DNA of 64,000 nt, from assembly GCA_033032175.1 (NCBI GenBank), contig CM065304.1, positions 2,790,001-2,854,000 of the forward strand, in the 5' to 3' direction. The position numbers and the translations under genes were made by a program. This stretch comes from Saturnia japonica. Lineage: Eukaryota; Arthropoda; Insecta; Lepidoptera; Saturniidae. Positions 34,621-45,176 of this stretch are shown one piece after another (the first letter of the stretch is position 1; each line of letters starts with the position of its first letter). Under the pieces are notes generated by a model, which was not told the DNA's origin, made no database searches, and was given only the letters and a program-made list of their open reading frames with translations.

Positions 34621-34870
34621 ATAAAAATGTATCCTAAATGTACCTTTAGACTATAAGTTACAATCATACCAAATTTCATTAAATTCGATCCAGTAGTTTT
34701 TGCGTGATTGGTGTTCAAACAATCCGACAGACAGACAGACAGACAGACAAAAATTTTAAAAACTATCGAAATGTGTTCTGTCCATAATTCTAAGCCCCCC
34801 CATATATTTTTTTCTCAAATATCTTCAATGTACAGATTTCGACTCTTTACTCTTTTATTATAAGTATAGA

Positions 34871-35344
34871 TTACAATTTCAAAATGTATACGAAATAATT
34901 AGAAAAACCTAATTTGATACTTGAAGCTTATTAATTTATATTTGCAATTAAATAAACTTTAACTTAGTTTTTAAACTTTATCACATTTTTTATAACCGAC
35001 CCGCTTTCTTTGCTGCCCGGTGTATTTTGAAAAGAGAAAATAGTAATTACAAGTTTTGAACAAAGCGTCAAAATATCATCGTCATACATTAATTATCGAA
35101 AAGAGCCATCTTCTCTTTGCAAATTATTGCCATGAGAAAAGTTTGTAAACAAGAAAATTTTATTGTCCGAAATTCTTATCTACTAACCATTCAATTATTT
35201 ATCATCTAATGAGCAGATAACTTATATATTTAAATTTAACACATGGATATAGTGATGCTTAGAGGATAACCGTGGTTATGCGATTATGATTTATGATTAT
35301 GACAGAAGCGATTTCTATGGCATCTTACTTATGCTTGTTACTTA
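34871..35344. other. Intergenic DNA beside Helitron, no gene seen
   Basis: AT-rich flank of the Helitron 5' end. No coding sequence or clear repeat. The Helitron insertion site is the A/T step at 34870/34871. Confidence 0.35.
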
Positions 35345-35695
35345 GGTAAGAAACTGCAAAGTTATGGCGACCGTCTGAAACATTTTAATATATGCACATT
35401 AACTAATCGAAGACGCATGCTAGACGTTGTTTTTCTCACCAAGTTGATTAAAGGCTCCATAGAGGCACCGAATCTTTTATCGTCTTTATCATTTACTGTT
35501 CCAAGAAAATTGCCAAGGCCAGCTAGTTTTAATCTGTTTGCAACAGAAGGAGTTGTTTCAAACTTGGGGTATAATGCTCCCATAGCGCGAATAACAAGAC
35601 TTGTTAACATACTCCATAAATCTAACAAGCTAGACATTTTAAACGACGACGTTCCGGCAATCAAAAAATATTTTGCTCACTTAGAAGAATAATTT
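35345..35695 (+). mobile_element. LINE ORF2 C-terminal fragment
   Basis: The plus strand reads from SYGDRLKHFNICTLTNRRRM through LDVVFLTKLIKGSIEAPNLL and PRPASFNLF to a TAA after AHLEE at 35692. This is the pattern of the post-RT C-terminus of CR1/Jockey-like LINEs (D-RR-LD-FL-K-G, then a short helix ending in KYF). The upstream RT is absent. It ends 25 bases before the assembly gap. Confidence 0.65.
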
Positions 35696-35719
35696 TGATC
35701 CAGTAGTTTATTATTTATT

Positions 35720-35819
35720 NNNNNNNNNNNNNNNNNNNNNNNNNNNNNNNNNNNNNNNNNNNNNNNNNNNNNNNNNNNNNNNNNNNNNNNNNNNNNNNNN
35801 NNNNNNNNNNNNNNNNNNN
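35720..35819. other. Assembly gap (100 N)
   Basis: Exactly 100 undetermined bases, the conventional size for an unknown gap, so the true distance is not known. It lies at the edge of a duplicated repeat block. Confidence 0.99.
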
Positions 35820-36990
35820 GGCAATTCATTTAGAAAAAGATTGATTCGAATCGAACTCTTATGAATCGGTTCCCAAAAAAATCGATGTCTAAGATCGATC
35901 TCTCAAAAATTGATCTTTTTCCGATTCACTTTCGCATATGTATTAACAATATAAAAATCCCTAAAATAGAAAATTAAAAGGGAACCACAACAGTCGATCT
36001 TTTGTAATTTTTACCTTACTAAAGTATCAGTTATTATAGAGAAACATAGAAAGGTATAGAGAGAGAGAGAATTTATTACAGGTATATAGTGAAAAAGAAT
36101 TCATTTCAAAAATTAATTATTATAAACTGTTTTCGTTAATTTGGTGTTGGGTAATAATTTACTGTTAGTATTTTAATTGGTAAATGACACTATAGAAAAT
36201 GACTGCATAATGAATTGAATAATCCATACCTACTAATATTATAAATGCGAAAGTAATTCTTTCTGTCCCGTCTGTTGCATTTTCAAGCCTAGACCGCTGA
36301 ACCAATTTTGAAGAACTTTGGTTGAGAAAGGTCATTGGCTACTTTTGGAAATAAAATTAGAAGGGGTGAAATGGGGGGGGGTGAAAGTTCGTATAAAGAA
36401 CCTAATTTTGATATAGAGATATGTAGGAATTTAGAGGAAGACTTTGGCTACCTTATGTGGTGAAAATAAAACTTTAATGGGTGAAATAGGGGAAGAAGGT
36501 TTGTACGAAGAACCCGTTAAACCAATTTTGATGAATAGAGATATATTGGACCTTGGAGACGGACATAGGGTACCTTATGGCGCAAAGATAAAACATGAAG
36601 GGGTCAAATAGGGGATAAAAAATTGTATGAAGAACCCACTATTTCTCAATTTAGGGATATGAAAATTCATATTTATGATTTTAGGAAGAAATAAAAGAAT
36701 TTCGCGTTTTTGAAAAATGAATAGGCAGGGTGGTACAATAAGGGATGATTTGCAATACCATACGCATAGAGTGATAAATCCATCTATGATTTTCTATTGC
36801 TTTGTCGTGTTTAGAGATCAGTCTGTGTTTATGAAATAATATAGAGGGGTGGTAGGTATCGCGACCACCATACAAATAGCGATAAACCCAACTATGAGTT
36901 TCTTTTGGTTCATCGTGTTCAGAGATCAGTCGGTGTATATGCAATAATATAGTGGGGTGGTAGGGATCGCGACCACCATATCTACATCTA
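35820..36990 (+). repeat. Composite repeat block, copy A (with Helitron 5' end)
   Basis: Begins GGCAATTCATTTAG and runs through TTAACAATATAAAAATCCCT, a GAGAGAGAGAGA run and then TACTAATATTATAAATGCGAA at 36232, a Lep-type Helitron start, followed by the AACCAATTTT block. It ends with two ~115-base units containing ATCGCGACCACCATA (36750-36990). It corresponds to copy B at 37520-38215 plus 39240-39392 at roughly 75-80 percent identity. Confidence 0.6.
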
Positions 36991-37515
36991 TCTATACATA
37001 TAATAAAAACGTAACTGATCGATGTCTATACATAGAAGATATATGAGAAAAACTATTATTGGGGGTCTCTATCAACACAGGAGAACCCAAAACAATGATT
37101 GTTAGAATTTTTGTGTTTGTCTGTTTGCCAACGTTTGTGCGCGCTAATCTCAGAAACGGCTTAACTGATTTGGAAACGGTTTCAACTAATATATTTTGGT
37201 AAGGTTGACTTAACATTTAGTGTGGTTTTACTTCAATGAGTTCATAAATAAAAAAGTTATATCAATTTAAAAAATCACGTCGAACATTTGTTCGATAAAA
37301 ATGCTATAAAATAGCTATTCAGCTGTATTGGCTAAAACTTTGAAACTGGTTTGTAAAATGATGATTATTGAAAGTTTACATAAAGTTAAAAATGTACAGT
37401 TTCAGAGAATTTGGAACTTTCCAATATGAGTTGACCACACATCTATATAGTAAATCATATTTATAAGTGGTCACCCTAGGTTGGATATAATCAGGCAAGC
37501 AAGTCGAGTGCCGCA
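36991..37515 (+). mobile_element. Helitron 5' end, second type
   Basis: TCTATACATATAATAAAAAC at 36991, preceded by A, is a Helitron 5' terminus like that of the large element. Within it are a GTTTGTCTGTTTGCC block and CTCAGAAACGGCTTAACTG. No CTRR end is identified before 37515, so the 3' side is probably truncated or overwritten by copy B. Confidence 0.5.
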
Positions 37516-37519
37516 TCGC

Positions 37520-38215
37520 TGCTAGGCAATTTATTCCGAAAAAGATCGATTCGAATCTAACTCTGATGTATCGATTCACAATAAATAGAGGTCTAAAAGG
37601 CCGATCTCTCCAAAAAATTTACCGTCTTTTATTCACTTATCAGATTTGTGTTAACAATATAAAAATCCCTATTATAGAAAACAAAAAGGACACCACAACA
37701 ATCGATCTTTTGCTATTTTTACAATGCTAAAGTATCGGTTAAAGAGAAACAAAGAAAGGTGTAGAGAGAGAGAGAGATAATTAATTTCAAAAATTTATTA
37801 TTATAAACTGTTGTCGTTATTCTGCTATTGGGTAATTTACTGACACCATAGAGAACGACAGCATAATGAAATGAATAATCCATACTAATATTATTATAAA
37901 TGCGAAAGTAGCTCTGTCTGTCCTGTCTGTTGCATTTCACGCCCTGAAATAGACGATGAAGGTTTGAACGAAGAACGCATGAAACCAAATTTGATGAATT
38001 TTGATATAGAGATATATTGGACCTTAAAGAAAGACATTGGCTTACCTTATGTCGTGAAAATAAAACTTTAAGAGGTAAATAGGGTATGAAAGATTGTATG
38101 AAGAACAAACTATTTCTAAATTTAGGGATATGAAAATTCATATTTATGCTTTTAGGAAGAAATAACAGTGTTTCGTGATTTAAAAAATAAGGATGATTTA
38201 CAATACACATAGACT
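37520..38215 (+). repeat. Composite repeat block, copy B
   Basis: Repeats copy A in the same order: AGGCAATTTATTCCG, TTAACAATATAAAAATCCCT, GAGAGAGAGAGAGA, TCCATACTAATATTATTATA and the TTAGGGATATGAAAATTCAT block. A Jockey insertion interrupts it at about 38215 and it resumes at 39240. Confidence 0.6.
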
Positions 38216-39238
38216 GCAACCCTTGATACTAAGAAAAATGTTCCTCAGACATAAGCCTACATTATACAAGACATATGTCCGTCCTATCATGACATATAAG
38301 CTGTGCTACATTCGCTCATACGTCAAAGATCAACATTAATAAATTCCAAATCCTCTAAACCCGATTCTTACGTAAAATTAACAAAGCCCCTTGGTACGTT
38401 GGTCGAATCGTAAATTGAATATCTTACGCGATCGTACTTCGACACTGCTTCGAATCACGTGAATCTGTTGGTGAAAGCTGCCGCGACTTAAAACCCAAAA
38501 CCGAACATCCCCCGCGAACAACTCCGGCCGCGAATATCTTCACCGATCCCGTTTATAAGATCGAGGAAATATACAAATACTACTCCACCGTCTCTCCAAA
38601 CAAAGCGTGCTCGCGCCCACGCCCGCGAAACCACCGTTCCCTACACAGGGGAGGGGCGGCTAATTTCGCTCCCGCAAACCCGTCACGTCCTCCCTCTCTT
38701 ACGTCAACTCAAGCCTAGGTCCGTTCCCTCGGTGTAGGACCCTTGAGTCATGCAGCTGCTCGCGTGATACTGGTGACACTGCACTTGCAATCACGTAGCT
38801 ACCCACACACATCATTACACACAATATGTACATACATACGTGCACACCACATAAGTATATAGATCCTGTAAGGGACCTTTTTTCTTCTTTTTTTACGATA
38901 GTTACTTTCGATCATGTTTCCAGGATACTAAATACATATACACATGTTCATTCCTTTCTCCTAGAGGCAGGGACATGTTATATGTATGTGTTAGTTTAGC
39001 TCAAATTTTCTACAGATAGGGAATTAGTCAGTTCGCGACCTTTTCACAATCGCGGTAACAGCCCAAGCCGACGTCCGGCCACTTTGGCACCTTTGTGCGC
39101 ATGTTGCTCACGCTTTCGCGGCTGAATGCTTTAAGCGTTCGCCCCCAAGGCTGGTGAAGCTGTCAAAGCCATCAGTGGCTCTATTTCTTTAGGGCCCCTT
39201 AGGCTAACAGTATAGTCACTAAGAAAGAAAAAAAACAA
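38216..39238 (+). mobile_element. Jockey LINE, decayed 3' part with 3' UTR
   Basis: Plus-strand translation begins with an RT C-terminal segment (LYKTYVRPIMTYKL) and then breaks down with several stops. The later region matches the ORF2 end and 3' UTR of the copies at 30700-31400 and 49815-50110, including the CGCCCACGCCCGCGAAACCACCG block, CCTAGGTCCGTTCC, and the end GCCCCTTAGGCTAACAGTAT. The 3' end is A-rich (AAGAAAGAAAAAAAAC). It sits in the composite block whose sequence resumes immediately afterward. Confidence 0.75.
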
Positions 39239-39239
39239 C

Positions 39240-39392
39240 TATAATTTTCTTTTGGTTTATCGTGTTCAGAGATTAGTCAGTGTATATACAGTAATATAGC
39301 GGGGTGGTAGGGATCGCGACCACCATACATAGTGTTAAACACATGTATGATTTTCTTTTGGTTTGTCGTGTTCCGAGGTCAGTCAGTGTATA
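39240..39392 (+). repeat. ~115-bp tandem units with ATCGCGACCACCATA
   Basis: One and a half units of TTCTTTTGGTTTATCGTGTT followed by GATTAGTCAGTGTATAT and GGGATCGCGACCACCATAC, as at 36750-36990. It continues block B after the Jockey insertion and is followed directly by a new Helitron. Confidence 0.6.
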
Positions 39393-40044
39393 TCTATACT
39401 ATTAATAATTTAGTAAAGCGGACGAGTTTTTTTATTTGTTTGTTTAAACATGGTAATCTCTGGACAACGGGTAGCAGTCGGATTCGAAAAATTCTTTTTG
39501 TATATGATAGCCAGATTCACGAAGAATAGTATAGGCTATCTGGAACTAAGCGAAATTTCTCAGCTAGCCTTAAATATTGATTATTGTTTAAGTAAGTCGA
39601 AGTGAAAGTGTTCCCGAACTGCTTTATCCGGATGCGCTGGCGTAATGGTTAGTGATACGTAAATATAATACCTATTCTACAAAAATATTGTTCTTTAGTA
39701 TATCTAACAAAAGTCTCCGGTAACATATGCCTATTTCTTAATAGCATAAGCCACAATAAGGTATTTTGCGTGTTTTTATGTTGAAGATTAAAAATTGATT
39801 TTGAGCTTTATTTTTAGGCTTATTATATTAATCCTTACGAACCAAAGTTAATTCATCATAAAGACTTAAATTTTTCTTTTTATAGTATGTAATTAGGACA
39901 CATAGTTTAGGAGAAAATGAAAAATTAAAATACGTAATTTGTACTTGCGAGAAGTGATAACAATTATGATTACACGGGTCCGTCGCGTTGGCGGCGCGGT
40001 ATTTGTTGGATAAAAACTCGGGGGAAACCGAGGGGCACAGCTAG
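39393..40044 (+). mobile_element. Complete non-autonomous Helitron (652 bp)
   Basis: Begins TCTATACTATTAATAATTTA after A and ends GAGGGGCACAGCTAG before T. A subterminal GC-rich run (CCGTCGCGTTGGCGGCGCGG) lies near the 3' end. The interior contains GGATGCGCTGGCGTAATGGT and ATTAATCCTTACGAACCAAAG, which recur in reverse at 61300-61520. No coding capacity. Confidence 0.78.
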
Positions 40045-40562
40045 TGTAATAATAATAATATTCTATCGATTTTTTTGAAAATTTTAGACGGGAAATACAC
40101 GCCATTACTCAATTGATACGACAGCATACGAATTGTCAACAATATGAGTAAAAATAAAATTACGGGCTGAAAATATTTAAACATGTTGTATAGAATAAAT
40201 AATATTTGTGTGTATTGCGTTTATGCATTGCTCTCCATTTATGTTAAAAATACCAAATATTCGTCCATATTATTGTTTTGTTCCATAAAAATTTAGTGAA
40301 AATGAAAATAAAGATGAGTGTATTGTAATAATTATTATGTCTATTATGTGTATTATGTGTGTGCTTACCAATAGGGATGGCATGGTCGATTTGTGACCAA
40401 ATCCTTTAATTAAATAAAGATAAAAAAAAAAAAAAAAATTAATTTGGTACATAATTAATACTTAACACTGAAACACTCTAGTCGTAATTGGATATGGTTA
40501 TATATATATATATTATATTAGTTAAGCAGTAAGCTCATATTTTGAATTTATGATATTCCTAA
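40045..40562. other. Intergenic DNA, no supported gene
   Basis: AT-rich DNA with a poly(A) run near 40420-40438 and a TATATATA run near 40500. No gene. Confidence 0.35.
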
Positions 40563-41054
40563 TTTATACAATTAATAAAATTGAAGTGTGTCTGTTTGTA
40601 ATGTCAAAATAACAGCTTTTTACTAAACGCATATACCTATAAGAAAAAAATTATCTTTAAAATATTTGTCTGTCAGTTTGTTCCGGGTAATCTCCGAAAC
40701 GGTTGGATTGATTTTGACGGGGCTTACACTGGTAGATAGCCGATTGAATAGGGAGTAAATTGGGTACTTTTATTTTAGAAAAATAATGAAGGTTCCGCAC
40801 GAATTAAAAAAAAACTGGTCATGGTGAATCAATTCGTGCGCTTAAATGACTTACGCTGAGTAAACCATAAGAGATATAGCAAATAATTGTAGATATTAAA
40901 AAGACCTACAAAAAAATACACGAGAGTATATTATGTCTATCTTCTAAGAAAGACCCACAATAAGCATTTTGTCTTTAAAATAGCCGGGAGCGGGGGAGCA
41001 AGATTCGCAAGGGCATTCTGTAGTCCACGTGAGCGAAGCCGCGGGCACAGCTAG
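40563..41054 (+). mobile_element. Non-autonomous Helitron (492 bp)
   Basis: Likely start TTTATACAATTAATAAAATT after A (one change from TCTATAC); end GCCGCGGGCACAGCTAG before T. It holds a TCTCCGAAACGGTTGGATTG block and, near the 3' end, the AGATTCGCAAGGGC and AAAATAGCCGGGAGCGGGGG blocks shared with 8071-8350. The 3' end is firm, the 5' end tentative. Confidence 0.7.
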
Positions 41055-41159
41055 TATATAATATATAGATTACGTATGCGACAATCATCAACATATGATA
41101 TTAACAATAATTTAATTAATAAATTGAATAGTTTATTGTTATGAAGTTTTTTTCTTTAA

Positions 41160-41560
41160 CTCTATATAAATAAATCTGAAGTTATTTTGTCTGTACATGA
41201 CGTTTTTTTTCCAAATCTAGTGAAAGGAACAAAACAAAAGAACACTGTTAAGAATGAAAACAAAAATGTTGCCTCTCTGTCTGTCCGGTTGTCTGTCTGG
41301 ATGTAAATCAAAAACGGATTGATTAACGGATGAACGGATTTTATTAAAGCCTTTATCATTATTCAATTGATAGACCATAAAAATTTACAATAATATTTTT
41401 TTATATTTTAACTTGTCAAAATCTTTGAGAAATCATAGAAAAAAAGTATTTATTTATGTTATTATTATCCACCGATTTTGATGAAACTTTGTACACTGGT
41501 AGCATTTGCCATTCTTACATATGTGAGTATATATGAAACCTTATGAAGATTTTTTTTGAC
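41160..41560. repeat. Helitron-like internal repeat sequence
   Basis: Contains TCTGTCTGTCCGGTTGTCTG, GGATTGATTAACGGATGAAC and CCGATTTTGATGAAACTTTG, the typical interior phrases of short lepidopteran Helitrons. Both termini are unclear. Confidence 0.4.
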
Positions 41561-41627
41561 TTGCTGTAGTCTGATTAGTGAAATACTAGAGGTATTTCTA
41601 CAGAACTTCATATCCAAATAGCCTTAT

Positions 41628-41770
41628 GTTGTGTTCCTGAAGTGAGTAAAATTTCCAGAGCTCCTTTACCAGTGACACCTACAGTATTACAAGTGTTCGT
41701 AGGTTACGGTAACCGCTTCTCGTCAGGTGGGCTATACACTTGTTTGAAGAATTAATTGTATTTAAAAAAA
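41628..41770 (+). repeat. Dispersed lepidopteran repeat (GTTCCTG-AGTGAGTA type)
   Basis: GTTCCTGAAGTGAGTAAAAT followed by CCAGAGCTCC, TTACGGTAACCGCTTCTCGT and AGGTGGGCTATACACTTGTT. I recall this arrangement as a common moth interspersed repeat, probably a LINE 3' end. A shorter start, GTTCCTGCGGTGAGTGGG, is at 43329. Confidence 0.5.
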
Positions 41771-42039
41771 TGTCAATAATGTGGGTTAAAATCAAATTAT
41801 GAGACGTAATTTACTACGTAATAAACGCTTGGGGTTCCGCGGGCCACGCCAGTTAAGTAATAAATCTATGAATATTAACTATACGATAATAAGACTACTT
41901 TAGCTCAATTTCTAGCTAACCGCTCCCGCTAACCGAGATAATTTCAACTTGGGAAATTATTCAACTAAGTCACATTTCATTTAATTATACCTTCACCGGC
42001 ATAATAAGACCCGCTTATCTCAGTGAGTAATTCTAGTAT

Positions 42040-42260
42040 AAATATATACTATGTTCGCGGCTCCGCGCGTGTTTAATAGGTAGTAATTTTCTGATAGTTC
42101 AAATTATTATTGATAATTGAGCCTATCACTTGAAAATGACATAAACTTCCATTATACAACATTTCACAAAAATCAGCCGCTATTGAGTTCAATCCGTTCA
42201 TAGAAACAGACATTTACAAAAATTATTTTTTTACCATTGTCACTCGAAAAACGTCGTTTC
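42040..42260 (-). mobile_element. Helitron-like end, reverse orientation
   Basis: TATACTATGTTCGCGGCTCCGCG near 42050 reads, on the minus strand, as the GC-rich subterminal part of a Helitron 3' end. TCCGTTCATAGAAACAGACA near 42200 is the reverse of the TGTCTGTTT-AACGGA block near 5' ends. The CTAG terminus itself is mutated. Confidence 0.4.
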
Positions 42261-42555
42261 ATTCATCGATAACAGTGGATAAAACACTCTTTTACTCACA
42301 AGAGAATAAAAACGTTTTAAATTTTGAACAAGCACGAATTGTCTAAATTATGTATAAAAATATTGCACGTATACGTGAGAGAACTGAAACTTCTTAAAAT
42401 AAAAGTTATTGATGGGTTTATTACTATGTGTGTGGTGGTCGTGATCTTTATCGTCTTTAACTTAGCTTTCTTTTTCTTTAATTTTTAGTGTTCAATGAAA
42501 TGTTAATTTTATTTTTAAAAACTGTGTGCCCGTATTTTCAAAGCGATAAATGTAT

Positions 42556-42635
42556 TTTCTATCTTTCTTTCTTCCTTCCTTCCTTTTTCTTTTTTCTTAC
42601 TCTCTTTCTTTCTTTCCTTCTTTCATTTTTTCTCT
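42556..42635. repeat. Polypyrimidine tract
   Basis: About 80 bases almost only C and T (TTTCTTTCTTCCTTCC type). Low-complexity sequence; no associated splice or gene signal. Confidence 0.8.
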
Positions 42636-42639
42636 CTTT

Positions 42640-44015
42640 ATAACCCATTTCATTACCGCATTTAAACTGACTGATCTCTAAGTGCGACAAACCAAAAGTA
42701 TCATCGCCAAACAAGTTTTGTCGCAGTAAAAAGTAGAGTACATAACACGCGAAAAAATAAATTTATAGACAGAAAATCTTATCTATACTATGGATATACA
42801 TAAACAGATGTATACATAGATTTAAGTGTATTAAAACTATAGTTGTATATATTATTTTGTATTCAGATAATAATGTTTTACTCTCCGAGTTTATCTAGAC
42901 AGGGTTTTTTTTGCAAGTCACCGAGTAAATCTTCGATACTCGGATATTTATAATAAGCGGCTATAACTACTACACGAAGTTATCTGGCTTACGAAGACTT
43001 AATTAATTAATTAATAAAGATAATTAGCACATACTCGAAGAGATATGTTTAGTAAATACACATTCATGAAAAAAAATTATTTATTTTCATCAATTAAATG
43101 TGTTTTCTATTTGATTTCCATGAACATATTTCTTTATGTTATAAATTGTAAACAATATTGTTTATAATGTAAATGTTATTTTAAGAGGTGGCGTTGCTCA
43201 TGATAACGTTTTCTTCTAAAAAAAAATGTAAATTTTTTATCAATAGGGGTGAACATATGCTTTAAATCGATATTTGAATAATTAACTTTGATGAAGAATT
43301 AAGAGAGATATAAATAACCTAGTGTTGTGTTCCTGCGGTGAGTGGGTTAGGGGGGTCAAGATCAGCAGCACGCTATTGATACCTATTGTATTACAATCGT
43401 ATATGGTACCCTATGGTATGATTATCGAAGATTCGAATCCCGCTACGAGTAACCAAATTTGGACAAGATTTCGTTTGTTTTTTATTAATTTTATCATTGG
43501 AGTCCATAGTTTTGTAATTTCCGCGGGTTTGTGATATATTTCGACATTTTTTTTTTGTTGTAGAATGCAGCATATTATTATATTTTAGTGAATGTACATA
43601 GAGGGAGTCACTTCCACACATTACTATCAGTCAAGTAGGCTAAAGCTGAGATAGATGCCCAGCGCGTTTTGTGCATCGTTTTCAAACACCTAACTTCCCA
43701 AAATTGCAACTAAGAATTAATAGTTTGCAGAAGGAGCCTAGGCTACAATTAGTTCGAACCCCCGTAGGCCGTCGTGAAGAAAAAATACGTTTCGCTTGCG
43801 CATGTGACTATCTTCGAGGCGAACGCGAAAATCACTTATAAGTTTTAGACCCAAGTACATACTTTAACTAATAACCCTAATTCTAGTAAAATAGGGAAAA
43901 AGATTTCACTGTTTCACATATCGCACTTAACACACAGTATACATATTCTAAAAACGAATATACCATTACGTTTGTATTTTCCGAAGGGTCAGGTAGAGGT
44001 GTACTAATGTATATT
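42640..44015. other. Intergenic DNA, no supported gene
   Basis: AT-rich. Contains the fragment at 43329 noted above and a CR1-like LINE scrap at 43585-43625 (ACATAGAGGGAGTCACTTCC). A TTAATTAATTAATTAAT run lies near 43000. Confidence 0.35.
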
Positions 44016-44019
44016 TACA

Positions 44020-44195
44020 GTTCGCCGGGTATGCTTTAGGTCCCATGTAATAGGGGGTGAGCCTATTATCATTAATCGAGCACAAAGCCAAACTCCGAGC
44101 TGGTACTGAGAATTTCCTAGAAAAACCCAGTAACACTTTGCTTGACCTGGGAATCGAACCTAGGACCTCAAGTATAGCTATCGAAATCCCATATA
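44020..44195 (-). mobile_element. tRNA-derived SINE (family B), reverse copy
   Basis: On the minus strand: a B-box-like GGTTCGATTCC, then AGCAAAGTGTTACTGGGTTT, CAGCTCGGAGTTTGGC and TGATAATAGGCTCACCCCCT. The body matches 10440-10500. The A-box part of the head is diverged. Confidence 0.65.
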
Positions 44196-44199
44196 AATA

Positions 44200-45176
44200 A
44201 ATTGAAACTGTGTAACATGTATGTACATTGTATGTCACATTGTATACCTACATATTTTACATCGCATATATTGTTTACCTACCAACATACCTATGCTTAG
44301 GAGTATTTCGATACCTAATACCGTATTTCGTTCCATCCGACGAAAAAAGTCACTTCTGCTGAATCATTACTTTTCAGTAGAGACGTTTGAATTTTCGTTC
44401 GGTTAAACTTAATTATAACTTTTTAATTTAATAAAATACAACAATTCTGTATTGTATATTTTTTAGTAGGGTTATGAGGGTTATTTATTAATGAAATACT
44501 ATTTTAAATATTCAGGTTTTCAGGAAATCATGGGTTCTAAAATCATAGGTACCCATATACATGAGAAACCATAACTAAAAATTTGTTTTAAGAGATTAAA
44601 GAACTATTTTCGTCGTAGTTAGGATTTCGGAATTGAGGACTATATTAATATAAAATCTTTTTCCATGGATATACAGATTTCTTAACAGTATCATGTTACT
44701 AAGAAATTAAGTACTATGATGCGAATTACGAATAAAGTAACAATAAATATTCCTTAAATGACAGCTTTATTAGAAATAATTAAAATTACAATTTGTAAAC
44801 ATGGTAACACAATAATATTGTAAAATAACACCAAAAAACCTCCTTTAAAGTTAAGAAAAAAAACATGGCATTAATCATACTGTCTTCTACAGCAATTTTT
44901 TAATCTTAAATCAACCTAATTATATAGTATGTCAGAACGTGTTTTATTTTAAGACTTTCTTTAAGTAACATAGTAATATTATGGCAATCTATTACATATT
45001 AATCAACTAAAAAATATTTTGAGATCACAATAAGTAAGTTTCAGCAAACCTTATTTTCATAACAATTCAAAAAATAAAGAAACACTACACACAAAGGGCT
45101 CTTTACTACCAAAAAAAATCTAAAAGGTAAAAACGTTGCGTTGTAAAAATAAAAATAAAAATATTAATCATTCAGC
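44200..45176. other. Intergenic DNA and likely 3' flank of the DDE-like gene
   Basis: AT-rich. The AAATAAA-rich segment at 45060-45170 may contain the polyadenylation region of the minus-strand gene that ends at 45177. No other gene. Confidence 0.35.

Larger units (their letters stand above)
24401..34870 (-). mobile_element. Large autonomous-type Helitron (10.5 kb) with nested LINE
   Basis: On the minus strand the element begins TCTATACTTATAATAAAAG at 34870, preceded by A, and ends GTCGCGGGCACAGCTAG at 24401, followed by T. These are the ends and the A|T target rule of lepidopteran Helitrons. A GC hairpin (24412-24427) stands 11 bases inside the 3' end. The interior holds the Rep-helicase gene (25198-30228), a tandemly duplicated leader (30254-30627), a Jockey insertion (30682-33068) and a 210-bp tandem array toward the 5' end. 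Removing the LINE and one copy of its target duplication leaves about 8.07 kb. Autonomy in the past is inferred; the present copy has a nonsense codon. Confidence 0.88.
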
